Part shown: one piece after another, positions 1 to 5,898 of the stretch
Layout of the letters: each line of letters starts with the position of its first letter
Position numbering within the stretch: position 1 is the stretch's first letter
Assembly: GCA_964558295.1 (NCBI GenBank)
Contig: CAZLDQ010000290.1
Location: 1-5,898, forward strand
From: JBDKTH01 sp964558295
GTDB taxonomy: Bacteria; Planctomycetota; Planctomycetia; Pirellulales; Thermoguttaceae
Direction of reading: 5' to 3'
Length of the DNA stretch: 5,898 bases
The notes under the pieces: model-generated
Databases searched by the model: none
Told to the model about the DNA's origin: nothing
Seen by the model: the letters and a program-made list of their open reading frames with translations, nothing else
Program-made: the position numbers and the translations under genes

Positions 1-51
1 CTCAGAAAATCCCAGTATGACCAATCCCAAGTTCTAGCTGTGACAAAGCAC

Positions 52-79
52 TAGACATTACGCCGAAATGTGCTATAAA
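52..79 (+). promoter_or_regulatory. Candidate sigma70-type promoter of the helicase gene
   Basis: TAGACA (52-57, five of six matches to TTGACA) is followed after a 16-bp spacer by TATAAA (74-79, five of six matches to TATAAT). Transcription would begin near position 86, leaving a leader of roughly 110 nt before the helicase ATG at 198. No coding region is apparent upstream, which fits a promoter region. Planctomycete promoter consensus sequences are not well defined, so this is a motif match only. Confidence 0.42.
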
Positions 80-106
80 TGGAGAAGTCTAATCCTCTTG
101 CCGACG

Positions 107-136
107 GCCATTGGATGACTGCCAGGTACCAATGGC
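107..136 (+). promoter_or_regulatory. Leader hairpin 1 upstream of the helicase gene
   Basis: GCCATTGG (107-114) and CCAATGGC (129-136) form a perfect 8-bp stem around a 14-nt loop; a G-U pair (106/137) can extend it. Inside the loop, 118-120 can pair with 125-127 around a four-base tip. It lies in the presumed 5' leader of the helicase mRNA. No T tract follows, so it is not an intrinsic terminator. Its right arm overlaps a segment (122-130) that can alternatively pair with 170-177. The pairing is directly visible; formation in the cell is inference. Confidence 0.5.
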
Positions 137-163
137 TATCTGAGGACGCAGCTCGCGTTCGTC

Positions 164-197
164 GCATTTGGTCCTGGAACCCTCTGAAGGACCATGC
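164..197 (+). promoter_or_regulatory. Leader hairpin 2 sequestering the helicase ribosome binding site
   Basis: GCAT (164-167) pairs with ATGC (194-197), and after a two-base TT bulge GGTCCT (170-175) pairs with AGGACC (188-193). This makes 10 base pairs with a 12-nt loop (176-187). The Shine-Dalgarno GAAGGA (186-191) lies mostly inside the 3' arm, and the stem closes on the base before the AUG at 198. Such an arrangement would limit ribosome access until the stem opens, as in RNA thermometers or protein-controlled leaders. No known Rfam family is recognised. The pairing is seen in the sequence; the regulatory role is inference. Confidence 0.5.
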
Positions 198-1514
198 ATG
201 TCATTTGAAGATCTTGGGCTCTCTGCCCCCCTGTTGCGCGCTGTTGTCACGGAAGGCTACACTACCCCTACTCCGATTCAATCGCAAGCGATTCCCCATG
301 TGATGGCGGGTCGCGATTTGCTCGGTTGTGCCCAAACGGGCACAGGCAAAACGGCAGCCTTTGCGCTGCCCATTCTGCACCGGCTGACCCATGCCGGAAA
401 CCCGCCACGCGGCACTGGACGCCGGATTCGCGCCCTGGTTCTTGCCCCAACCCGCGAGCTGGCCCTGCAAATCGGTGACGGCTTCCGTGTCTTTGGCGCT
501 CACACCGCACTGCGTCAGACAGTCATCTTCGGCGGTGTCAATCAGAACCCGCAAACCCGGATACTCCAACACGGGGTTGATATTCTGGTCGCGACACCGG
601 GCCGACTGGTCGATCTAATGAACCAAGGTTTTGTCGATCTGAGCAGCGTGCAGACGTTCGTGCTCGACGAGGCCGACCGGATGCTGGACATGGGCTTCTT
701 GCCCGATCTGCGGCGAGTGATTGCCAAACTGCCGAGCCGGCGTCAGACGCTTCTATTTTCGGCCACGATGCCCGATTCGATTGCCCATTTGGCGGACAGC
801 ATTCTCCAGAAGCCGATTCGGGTTCGGGTGGCCCCGGTCAAGGCCACGACGGAGTTGATTCAACAGTCGGTGATCTTTGTACCGCGCGCGGAGAAGACAC
901 GGCTGTTGGCCAAGTTTCTTACAACGCACTGCGTTTCAAAAGCCCTGGTCTTCACCCGAACCAAACACGGCGCCGACCGCGTGGCGCGGCAACTTCGGCG
1001 GGCCAGGATCGAAGCCGACGCGATCCATGGCGACAAGAGCCAAGGAGCACGTCAACGCATCTTGGCCGACTTTAAGGAGGACCGGATCCAGGTCCTGGTG
1101 GCCACGGATATTGCTGCCCGCGGAATCGACGTTGCGGGCGTTTCGCACGTCTTGAACTTCGAACTGCCCAACGAGCCGGAAACGTATGTCCATCGGATTG
1201 GCCGGACCGGCCGGGCGGGCGCCACGGGGGTGGCGATCTCCCTGTGCGATCTTGAGGAGCGGCCCTGTCTGAAGGCCATCGAACGCTTGACCCGCCAGAC
1301 GCTGGTCGTGGACCACGAGCTTTCGCTCGATCCTCCCCCGGAGGCCGAATCGGGGAGCTCGCCCCGTGAATCCAACGGTACGGAGCGGTCACGCCGCCGA
1401 CGGGAGCAAGGGAGACGCGGTTCCCGGCAACCTTCGGGTCATCGGCCTCATGACTGCGTTAATCCTCCGCCACGCAAACGCAAACGGCGAGTGAAACACG
1501 CGGTCCAGCGATAG
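198..1514 (+). CDS. rhlE: RhlE-type ATP-dependent DEAD-box RNA helicase
   Basis: A cytoplasmic ATP-dependent RNA helicase that unwinds short RNA duplexes; RhlE homologues act in ribosome assembly, mRNA turnover and cold adaptation. All core motifs are visible in the 438-aa product: Q motif (F3, then GYTTPTPIQ 20-28), motif I AQTGTGKT (45-52), Ia PTRELA (84-89), Ib TPGR (133-136), II DEAD (157-160), III SAT (188-190), V ATDIAARGID (302-311) and VI HRIGRTGR (332-339). From about residue 375 a low-complexity tail rich in Arg, Pro and Ser begins, with RRRR (399-402) and RKRKRR (426-431), probably an RNA-binding extension as in other RhlE proteins. ATG 198 is preferred over an in-frame TTG at 168 because GAAGGA lies six bases before it and homology starts at MSFEDLGLS. 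The gene stands alone, behind a structured leader. The family is certain; assignment to the RhlE subgroup rests on N-terminal and tail resemblance. Confidence 0.95.
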   Translation: MSFEDLGLSAPLLRAVVTEGYTTPTPIQSQAIPHVMAGRDLLGCAQTGTGKTAAFALPILHRLTHAGNPPRGTGRRIRALVLAPTRELALQIGDGFRVFGAHTALRQTVIFGGVNQNPQTRILQHGVDILVATPGRLVDLMNQGFVDLSSVQTFVLDEADRMLDMGFLPDLRRVIAKLPSRRQTLLFSATMPDSIAHLADSILQKPIRVRVAPVKATTELIQQSVIFVPRAEKTRLLAKFLTTHCVSKALVFTRTKHGADRVARQLRRARIEADAIHGDKSQGARQRILADFKEDRIQVLVATDIAARGIDVAGVSHVLNFELPNEPETYVHRIGRTGRAGATGVAISLCDLEERPCLKAIERLTRQTLVVDHELSLDPPPEAESGSSPRESNGTERSRRRREQGRRGSRQPSGHRPHDCVNPPPRKRKRRVKHAVQR

Positions 1515-1741
1515 CAACCATGGCGAGCGCGTGCTGCGGCAGGCTGTCGAGGTGATTTCATGGCTTGGATGGACATCCTGTCGGGGGGCAACAGGCTTCC
1601 GTGATCACTCAGGCGGGCGAAATACCCCTGATGTGCTCTGAGACTTTGCCGAGCCTGCGCCTTTTGCACGCATCAACGGAGGTCCGGGTGAAATGGGATG
1701 CGTGCAATTGCCCCCCTCGATAGAATCGTGTCACAAAACTC

Positions 1742-1769
1742 TTGCGGACCATGACAGTTCAATTATACT
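1742..1769 (+). promoter_or_regulatory. Possible promoter upstream of the DUF1559 gene
   Basis: TTGCGG (1742-1747, three of six matches to TTGACA) and TATACT (1764-1769, five of six matches to TATAAT) are separated by 16 bp in a locally AT-richer stretch. Another -10-like hexamer, TAGAAT, lies at 1721-1726 without a partner. If used, the leader of the DUF1559 gene would be about 430 nt. This is a weak motif match; no better pair was seen closer to the gene. Confidence 0.25.
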
Positions 1770-1883
1770 TAGGGTGAGCTTCGGGTTGGGTGGACGCCGT
1801 TGCGGTCTCCGTGAGGCCTTTCATTTCGGCCCGATCAATGTTTCTTTTCCGTGCGGTTGTGAGTGCGGCGTGTCGTAAACGGT

Positions 1884-1924
1884 CCCAGCTTGTCCATGAC
1901 GGCTGGGTGGCGATAGTGGTTTTT
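1884..1924 (+). promoter_or_regulatory. Hairpin with downstream T tract in the intergenic region
   Basis: CCCAGC (1884-1889) pairs with GCTGGG (1902-1907), with a possible extra T-G pair inside. A run of five T follows at 1920-1924, 12 bases after the stem. That spacing is too long for a standard intrinsic terminator. It could be a leader structure, a weak terminator or chance. Confidence 0.2.
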
Positions 1925-2191
1925 CGCGTCGTTCATCCTCTTTCCGTAGTTGAGTTAGTTCGACAGAGAATGAAGCCAGTGATCGTGTGCGAGTAATCGC
2001 TACGAATCGTGGGGGAGTGAGGGCGGAATCTGTTCGAAACTGCGGGCGGCTTGCGCCTCTTGTTGCCCCCGAGGTCTTGTCACAGTTCTTGTGCGTTTTT
2101 CGGGAGGTTCAGGCGGTTGCTTTGAACTTGTTTTAGCCCTGTGCCATGCTTTGACGCCGCAATTGCGTGAGGCATGCAGGGCCAAGTCAAA

Positions 2192-2200
2192 AGAGGAGAA
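2192..2200 (+). promoter_or_regulatory. Strong ribosome binding site that sets the DUF1559 gene start
   Basis: AGAGGAGAA (2192-2200) is a near-ideal Shine-Dalgarno six bases before ATG 2207. The upstream in-frame ATG at 2174 has no comparable site and would add 11 residues before a short basic leader. The site therefore favours 2207 as the true start. Confidence 0.75.
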
Positions 2201-2206
2201 AGCGTT

Positions 2207-3253
2207 ATGGCCAAGTATTGTCTTAGGGTGAGGGACAGACTAGGGTTTACGCTGGTCGAATTGCTGGTGGTCATTGCCATCATCGGAATCCTTATTGCAT
2301 TGCTCCTGCCGGCCGTGCAGGCTGCGAGGGAAGCAGCTCGCAGATCCCAGTGCTCGAACAATTTGAAGCAGATTGGCCTGGGCTTGCACAACTATCATGA
2401 TTCGTACAATACCTTCCCCTTCTGCTGGATGGCCGAGATGGTGGGGACAACCGCCAACATCCAAGTGTGGGGCACGCGGATTCTGCCCTACATCGAACAG
2501 ATGCCGCTGTACCAGAAATATGACAGTCGGACGCCGGTGTATCAGGAGGCCGTTGGTTTTGGGCATAGTGCTTCGGTGATTACCTCAAATATCGAAGTGA
2601 TCTCCACGCCGCTGACCACCTTTATGTGTCCCTCCGCGCCTGGCAGCGACCGGGTTTTTGATGTGCTCGTTCCCGCCGCGGCCTTGGGAGTGGCGGGAAT
2701 TCCCGATCTTCACACCCGTATGGCGGCCTCGGATTACATCGCCACCACAGGCGTGGAACGTGACTACGCGACCCGAGCCTTCGGTACCTCATCAGTGCAA
2801 CGGTATGGCGTAATGCGGGAGATCAAACGTCTGCCCGGAACTAATTCCGTCTACACGAGTCGAATGGCCGATGTGACCGATGGCACGTCGAATACGGTGA
2901 TTGTCGGCGAACGCGTCGGTGGGCCGAACATCTGGCGCAAGAGAACGCCCACAGCTCCCACGACTGGGAGCGCCGTTCATGGTGCGAATGGCGCTGGCTG
3001 GGGGGAACTGCTCAATGGAGAAAACTGGATCAATGGGGCCAATACAGATGGCTCCTCGCCAGCCTCCGGCGGCGGACCGTGTGCGATCAACTGCAACAGC
3101 ATTCGTGGAGAGAGTTTTTACTCCTTCCACCCCGGCGGGGTTCACTTCCTCGTGACCGACGGTTCAGTCACTTTTGTGAGCGAAACGGTGGAACCGCGGA
3201 TTCTGGCCTCGATGATCACCCGCTCCAATGGCGAAGTGTTTACGATGCCATAG
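2207..3253 (+). CDS. DUF1559 protein with prepilin-type N-terminal methylation signal
   Basis: A 348-aa secreted or envelope-anchored pseudopilin-like protein of the DUF1559 family (N_methyl plus SBP_bac_10 type), present in many copies in planctomycete genomes and of largely unknown function. Residues 1-13 form a short basic leader ending in Gly. Prepilin peptidase would cut at G13|F14, giving a mature protein starting FTLVE with the conserved Glu at position 5 (E18). Residues 14 to about 36 are the hydrophobic helix, followed by the signature CSNNLKQIGLGLHNYHD. The globular part holds the family motif DVTDGTSNTVIVGE (222-235), a CAINC segment, and near the C-terminus FHPGG followed by TDGSV (307-321). 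Length is normal for the family. It may be a minor pilin-like subunit or cell-surface protein handled by a type II secretion or type IV pilus apparatus; none is encoded here. No partner gene lies directly downstream on this strand, so it seems monocistronic. Confidence 0.93.
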   Translation: MAKYCLRVRDRLGFTLVELLVVIAIIGILIALLLPAVQAAREAARRSQCSNNLKQIGLGLHNYHDSYNTFPFCWMAEMVGTTANIQVWGTRILPYIEQMPLYQKYDSRTPVYQEAVGFGHSASVITSNIEVISTPLTTFMCPSAPGSDRVFDVLVPAAALGVAGIPDLHTRMAASDYIATTGVERDYATRAFGTSSVQRYGVMREIKRLPGTNSVYTSRMADVTDGTSNTVIVGERVGGPNIWRKRTPTAPTTGSAVHGANGAGWGELLNGENWINGANTDGSSPASGGGPCAINCNSIRGESFYSFHPGGVHFLVTDGSVTFVSETVEPRILASMITRSNGEVFTMP

Positions 3254-3390
3254 AATGCGACGGCAACAACTCGGCGGGCCGAAAAGTGGCAACACCCGGA
3301 GGTCCAGCGTGCGTCTCCGTTTCTGGAAAGTCGTGAGGGCTGACCGAGACGACTGGAGCCGACGGAGCAGCCGTGCTTGCGCGGGCGGGA

Positions 3391-3564
3391 TCAGCACGTG
3401 TTCCAGTGGTCGTCTTGGCTCAATTGGGCCGCGCGCAATTGCAACATCGCTTCGTCGTCGCCGTCCCGCCAGAACTTCTCGCCACCTTTGACGCGGCGAT
3501 TGATTTGCTTGATCAGCGTATTGATACCAAACCCGGAGACGGTGGACTCCCGGTTGTGAATCGC
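3391..3564 (-). pseudogene. C-terminal remnant of a transposase (ISKra4-like pattern)
   Basis: On the minus strand one frame reads SGFGINTLIKQINRRVKG, then GEKFW, then EAMLQLRAAQLSQDD, and stops at 3391-3393. From memory of the family, this order (a short segment before IKQ.NRRVKG.EKFW, then EA.LQLRAA.LS.DD) matches the C-terminal end of ISKra4-type transposases that are common in planctomycetes and cyanobacteria. Only about 55 residues are recognisable; the rest of the catalytic domain is absent, since upstream in the same frame the residues look random and the SDR gene begins 200 bp away. The fragment has no start or ribosome binding site of its own, so it is a decayed leftover of an insertion. 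The exact left boundary is uncertain, and the match needs a database search. A chance open frame is the alternative, but the conserved spacing argues against it. Confidence 0.5.
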
Positions 3565-3593
3565 AAGCTGAAAATGAACCGCACACCTCGTCT

Positions 3594-3624
3594 TCGGGAT
3601 TGACGTGAAAGCGATCAATCCCGA
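3594..3624. repeat. Perfect 10-bp inverted repeat
   Basis: TCGGGATTGA (3594-3603) and its exact reverse complement TCAATCCCGA (3615-3624) flank an 11-bp spacer whose ends (CG 3604-3605 with CG 3612-3613) could add two pairs past a one-base bulge. No T tract follows on either strand, so it is not a typical intrinsic terminator, though it lies between two convergent genes. It sits just upstream, in coding direction, of the transposase remnant and could be an insertion-related site or a protein binding site. Confidence 0.45.
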
Positions 3625-3757
3625 GAGGGTGGGGCTGGCTCCCAACGAGATATTCACAAGGTCTGTTGAAGAACCCGCTTTGGTTTCGGTCGCAGGCCCG
3701 GCCTTGACAGCTTGGAAGCCCTGGCCGCCGTGACTGACTGCGTCATCTTGCCTGAGG

Positions 3758-4543
3758 CTAGACGTATCGACTCATGAGCCAATCGACCAACCTGGGAGAA
3801 AGGCGATTCAGCCAACAGAGAACCTTTCCCCATAGATAGGGAATGATTTCGTGACGTCCCTGGCACATCGCCTGGACGGTCTTCTTTGCCACATAGGCGG
3901 GCGAGACCGGCGTATGCTCCGGCCATGCCGGTTTACTGTGCTGCTCAATGACGCTGTCGAAGAACTCCGTGCTCGTTGTCCCTGGACTGACCACGAGCAC
4001 ATCGATTCCCCGCCGGCTCAGTTCTGCCCGAAGCGACTCACTGAAGCCGTGGACGGCGAACTTGCTGGCCGAATATGCACTGTTGTGGGGCGTGCCGCGG
4101 CGTCCGAGGATGGAACTGATGTTGACGATGATGGGCTTGCGTCCGGCTTTTAGTAGAGGGAGTGCCAAACGAGTCATTTCGACCAGCGAAAAGAAGTTGA
4201 CTTCCATCACGTGCCGGAGCGTCTCGGGTTTGCCCTGCTCAAAGAGCCCCATCGCCCCAACGCCGGCGTTGTTAACGAGGATATCGAGCCCACCGTAGAC
4301 GTTGTGAGCCGTCTCGATGACTTGCTGGCGGACGACCGGATCCACAATATCGCCGACGACCGCTTCCACACGGCCGCCGCCGGCGCGGATCTCCTTGGCC
4401 AGTTGGTTGAGGCGATCTTCGCGACGTGCCGTAACGACCACGTGGGCCCCCCGGCGGGCAAGCTCCAGGGCGATCTCCCGGCCAATCCCACTCGATGCAC
4501 CAGTGATGATCGCTCGACTTCCTTGAATAGTACGTTTCGCCAT
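3758..4543 (-). CDS. Classical short-chain dehydrogenase/reductase (SDR), NADP(H)-type
   Basis: A 261-aa Rossmann-fold oxidoreductase that moves hydride between NAD(P)H and a carbonyl or alcohol; the substrate cannot be read from sequence. Visible motifs are the cofactor loop TGASSGIG (14-21), Arg40 and Arg41 after the second strand (TARRED, favouring NADP(H)), D65 of the GDI turn, NNAG (91-94), the catalytic tetrad N116, S144, Y157 and K161 (YSASK), and SPGTTSTEFF (186-195). Length is typical of classical SDRs. The C-terminus (about 225-261) is rich in Trp, Leu and Arg, resembling DHRS7B-like or bacterial general SDRs, and might touch membrane. The start is the ATG at 4543; only a weak GGA lies eight bases before it, suggesting modest translation or coupling. 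It lies 86 bp downstream of hflX on the same strand, possibly in one operon. That gap holds a small stem (4593-4610) without a T tract and no clear promoter. Confidence 0.92.
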   Translation of the reverse strand: MAKRTIQGSRAIITGASSGIGREIALELARRGAHVVVTARREDRLNQLAKEIRAGGGRVEAVVGDIVDPVVRQQVIETAHNVYGGLDILVNNAGVGAMGLFEQGKPETLRHVMEVNFFSLVEMTRLALPLLKAGRKPIIVNISSILGRRGTPHNSAYSASKFAVHGFSESLRAELSRRGIDVLVVSPGTTSTEFFDSVIEQHSKPAWPEHTPVSPAYVAKKTVQAMCQGRHEIIPYLWGKVLCWLNRLSPRLVDWLMSRYV

Positions 4544-4629
4544 AATTGGTCCGAAGTCAGAACAGGATCAATGAAGGATCGGGAACACTAACCGCTGGGC
4601 TTGCCAGGCGATACGAATTGGGCAGACGC

Positions 4630-5898
4630 CTACGACTTACTCTCTATCCGCCATTTGCCCGTTTCCCAATCCAGATCCTCTTCCGCCAGTTCCACCCGGT
4701 GGTCGTCGCTGCGGCAGGAGAGACGAACAACCGTTCCGTCGCCATCAATCCGGCCGAGGGAGTGCTGGGGCAAACGACAATGGATGGTCACACGGTGGTC
4801 ATGGTACTGCTTGGATAAGATCTCGCCCTGAGCGGCAAGATAGGCCATCAACCGGCCGTTGTCGACCCCCATTTCCACATCGACCTCGACGAACGAACGG
4901 GTTAGCGCTTCGCTGACAGCAGCCGCCAGAGGAGACAGTCCAAAGCCGGTGCAGGCACTAATCGGTACGGCATTGGGATACCGGGAAAGCAGCCCGTCAA
5001 GCCGCGCACGGCTATCAAGGGCATCGATCTTGTTAAGCACCAGCAAGGTATTCTTGGCTTCGATCCCGATTTCCTCAAGAACCTTGTAGGCGGCGGCGAT
5101 CTGCTCGTAGACATTCGGATTCGATGCATCGGCCACGTGCAGGAGCAGATCCGCTTGGTGCGCTTCTTCCAAGGTCGCTTTGAAACTGGCGATCAGATGG
5201 TGTGGCAGGTCGCGAATAAAGCCGACGGTGTCACTCAGCAGCACCGGCCCCCAGCCGGGCAAGGCCCAGCGGCGAGTCCGCGTATCAAGAGTTGCGAAAA
5301 GAGCGTTTTCCGTATAGACATTTGCACCTGTCAGTGCATTCATCAGCGTGCTTTTGCCGGCGTTGGTATACCCGACGAGTGAGACGGTCATCGAGTCCCC
5401 GCGAGCCGCCACCTCGCGTTCCTTGCGACGATGGATGATATTGAGTTCAGAACGCAAATCAGTGATCCGCTTCTCAACCAATCGGCGGTCAACTTCCAAC
5501 TGGGTTTCACCCGGCCCGCGCCGCCCACCCCCCCAGTGTTGCCGGGAAAGGTGAGTACCCCACCCCAGCCAACCCGGCAAGGAGTATTCTAGCTGGGCCA
5601 ACTCAACGGCCAACCGGGCTTCATGGGTCTGAGCTCGGGAGGCGAAGATGTCCAGAATCAACTCAGTGCGATCCACCACCTTGACGTCGAGGCTCTTCTC
5701 CAAATTGCGAACCTGAGCGGCACTCAAGTCGTTGTCGAAGATTACCACATCCGCCTTGGTGGACCGGACGAGGTTCTTAAGATCGTCAACTTTCCCCTTG
5801 CCAAGATAAGTCGCGGCATCTGGAGCAAGCCGCCGTTGGGTCACCTGGCCCACGACTCGGGTTCCTGCCGCTTCGGCCAACCCCTCCAATTCTTCGAG
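4630..5898 (-). CDS. hflX: Ribosome-associated GTPase HflX (5' end beyond window)
   Basis: HflX is a TRAFAC-class GTPase that binds the 50S subunit and splits stalled 70S ribosomes after heat or other stress. The visible 422 residues (numbered from the window edge) include the N-terminal HflX domain with QRR...TYLGKGKVDDL, the Gly-rich linker RGPGETQLE (127-135), G1 GYTNAGKST (176-184), the switch-I segment ATLDT, G3 DTVGF (223-227), G4 NKID (289-292) and G5 SA (314-315). After the G domain comes a C-terminal domain of about 90 residues ending ESKS. The reading frame runs open to the window edge (LEELEGLAEAAG), and homologues carry some 10-40 residues before this, so the start lies outside; a TTG at 5887-5889 is not a credible start. 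GTPase motifs are intact, so the protein should be active. It is likely the promoter-proximal gene of a unit with the SDR downstream. Confidence 0.95.
   Translation of the reverse strand, partial: LEELEGLAEAAGTRVVGQVTQRRLAPDAATYLGKGKVDDLKNLVRSTKADVVIFDNDLSAAQVRNLEKSLDVKVVDRTELILDIFASRAQTHEARLAVELAQLEYSLPGWLGWGTHLSRQHWGGGRRGPGETQLEVDRRLVEKRITDLRSELNIIHRRKEREVAARGDSMTVSLVGYTNAGKSTLMNALTGANVYTENALFATLDTRTRRWALPGWGPVLLSDTVGFIRDLPHHLIASFKATLEEAHQADLLLHVADASNPNVYEQIAAAYKVLEEIGIEAKNTLLVLNKIDALDSRARLDGLLSRYPNAVPISACTGFGLSPLAAAVSEALTRSFVEVDVEMGVDNGRLMAYLAAQGEILSKQYHDHRVTIHCRLPQHSLGRIDGDGTVVRLSCRSDDHRVELAEEDLDWETGKWRIESKS

Larger units (their letters stand above)
1515..2206. other. Long intergenic region between the helicase and DUF1559 genes
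   Basis: About 690 bp with no convincing gene. Short open frames of 60-75 codons overlap one another, lack good ribosome binding sites and show no recognisable protein pattern. Visible items are a possible promoter (1742-1769), a hairpin CCCAGC/GCTGGG (1884-1889 with 1902-1907) followed 12 bases later by TTTTT (1920-1924), and a weak 4-bp hairpin CACA/TGTG (2081-2084 with 2090-2093) followed two bases later by TTTTT (2096-2100). A bulged stem (1609-1616 with 1625-1631) lies about 95 bp after the helicase stop but lacks a T tract. No clear intrinsic terminator for the helicase was found. The region may serve as a long 5' leader, hold an unrecognised small RNA, or be decayed sequence. Confidence 0.5.
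3254..3757. other. Intergenic region between convergent genes, with mobile-element debris
   Basis: About 500 bp separate the DUF1559 stop from the SDR stop on the opposite strand. No intact gene is apparent; open frames of 60-140 codons on both strands are mutually overlapping and lack ribosome binding sites. The stretch includes the apparent transposase remnant (about 3391-3564, minus) and the inverted repeat (3594-3624). I see no convincing intrinsic terminator for either flanking gene, only a tight TCGG/CCGA stem at 3271-3282 followed by AAAA on the plus strand. Confidence 0.55.

Noticed and set aside
79..303. 74-codon plus-strand open frame starting right after the TATAAA box
   Set aside because: It overlaps the helicase start in another frame, has no ribosome binding site because its ATG falls in the promoter's -10 region, and shows no protein pattern.
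1693..1996. Two overlapping small plus-strand frames (61 and 68 codons) in the intergenic gap
   Set aside because: They overlap each other, lack Shine-Dalgarno sites, one starts with GTG, and the proteins show no recognisable composition or domain.
1768..2232. 11-bp direct repeat CTTAGGGTGAG at 1768-1778 and 2222-2232
   Set aside because: A few exact 11-bp repeats are expected by chance in a window this size; one copy is inside the DUF1559 coding region and nothing else links them.
3164..3586. 140-codon minus-strand frame overlapping the DUF1559 3' end
   Set aside because: It is antisense to DUF1559 codons and shifted relative to the frame carrying the transposase-like motifs; its Arg/Pro-rich reading is typical of a shadow frame in GC-rich DNA.
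3373..3603. 76-codon plus-strand frame in the convergent gap
   Set aside because: No good ribosome binding site, and it is antisense to the transposase-like frame, whose motif order is a better explanation of the open stretch.
4211..4591. 126-codon plus-strand frame opposite the SDR gene
   Set aside because: Complement of well-conserved SDR codons; a shadow frame.
4593..4610. Small bulged stem just after the hflX stop, considered as a terminator
   Set aside because: Only four to six base pairs and no T tract on the minus strand, so it does not support termination between hflX and the SDR gene.
5887..5889. TTG as the start codon of hflX
   Set aside because: The frame continues upstream to the window edge with residues (LEEL) that fit the HflX N-terminal pattern, so the gene is cut by the window rather than starting there.

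Overview
The window looks like chromosomal DNA of a planctomycete (Planctomycetota, possibly near Pirellulales). The strongest clue is the gene at 2207-3253. It combines a type IV prepilin-like N-terminus (GFTLVELLVVIAIIGILIALL) with the DUF1559 signatures DGTSNT and FHPGG...DGSV, a family heavily expanded in planctomycetes. The phylum call is inference from that family; no rRNA or other marker is present.

Layout from left to right. Positions 1-197 hold a candidate sigma70-type promoter and an unusually structured leader. The leader feeds a complete RhlE-type DEAD-box RNA helicase (198-1514, +). A gap of about 690 bp (1515-2206) has no convincing gene but contains a possible promoter and one hairpin. 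The DUF1559 pseudopilin-like protein follows (2207-3253, +). The next stretch (3254-3757) lies between convergent genes. It carries what looks like the eroded C-terminal end of a transposase on the minus strand (about 3391-3564) and a perfect 10-bp inverted repeat (3594-3624). The minus strand then carries a classical short-chain dehydrogenase/reductase (3758-4543) and, upstream of it in transcription order, the ribosome-associated GTPase HflX (4630 to beyond 5898, 5' end cut off by the window).

How the genes relate. hflX and the SDR gene share a strand with an 86-bp gap and may be co-transcribed. The helicase and the DUF1559 gene each look like single transcription units. RhlE and HflX both act on RNA or ribosomes (RNA remodelling, ribosome rescue under stress), but nothing in the sequence ties them into one system. 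No defence system, CRISPR array, tRNA or rRNA was seen.

The most interesting signal is the helicase leader. A 10-bp stem (164-167 + 170-175 with 188-197) buries the helicase Shine-Dalgarno and ends on the base before the AUG. Part of it can instead pair with an upstream segment (122-130), which would free the ribosome binding site. This resembles a thermosensor or autoregulatory switch for an RNA helicase. It rests on base pairing read by eye and has not been folded computationally.
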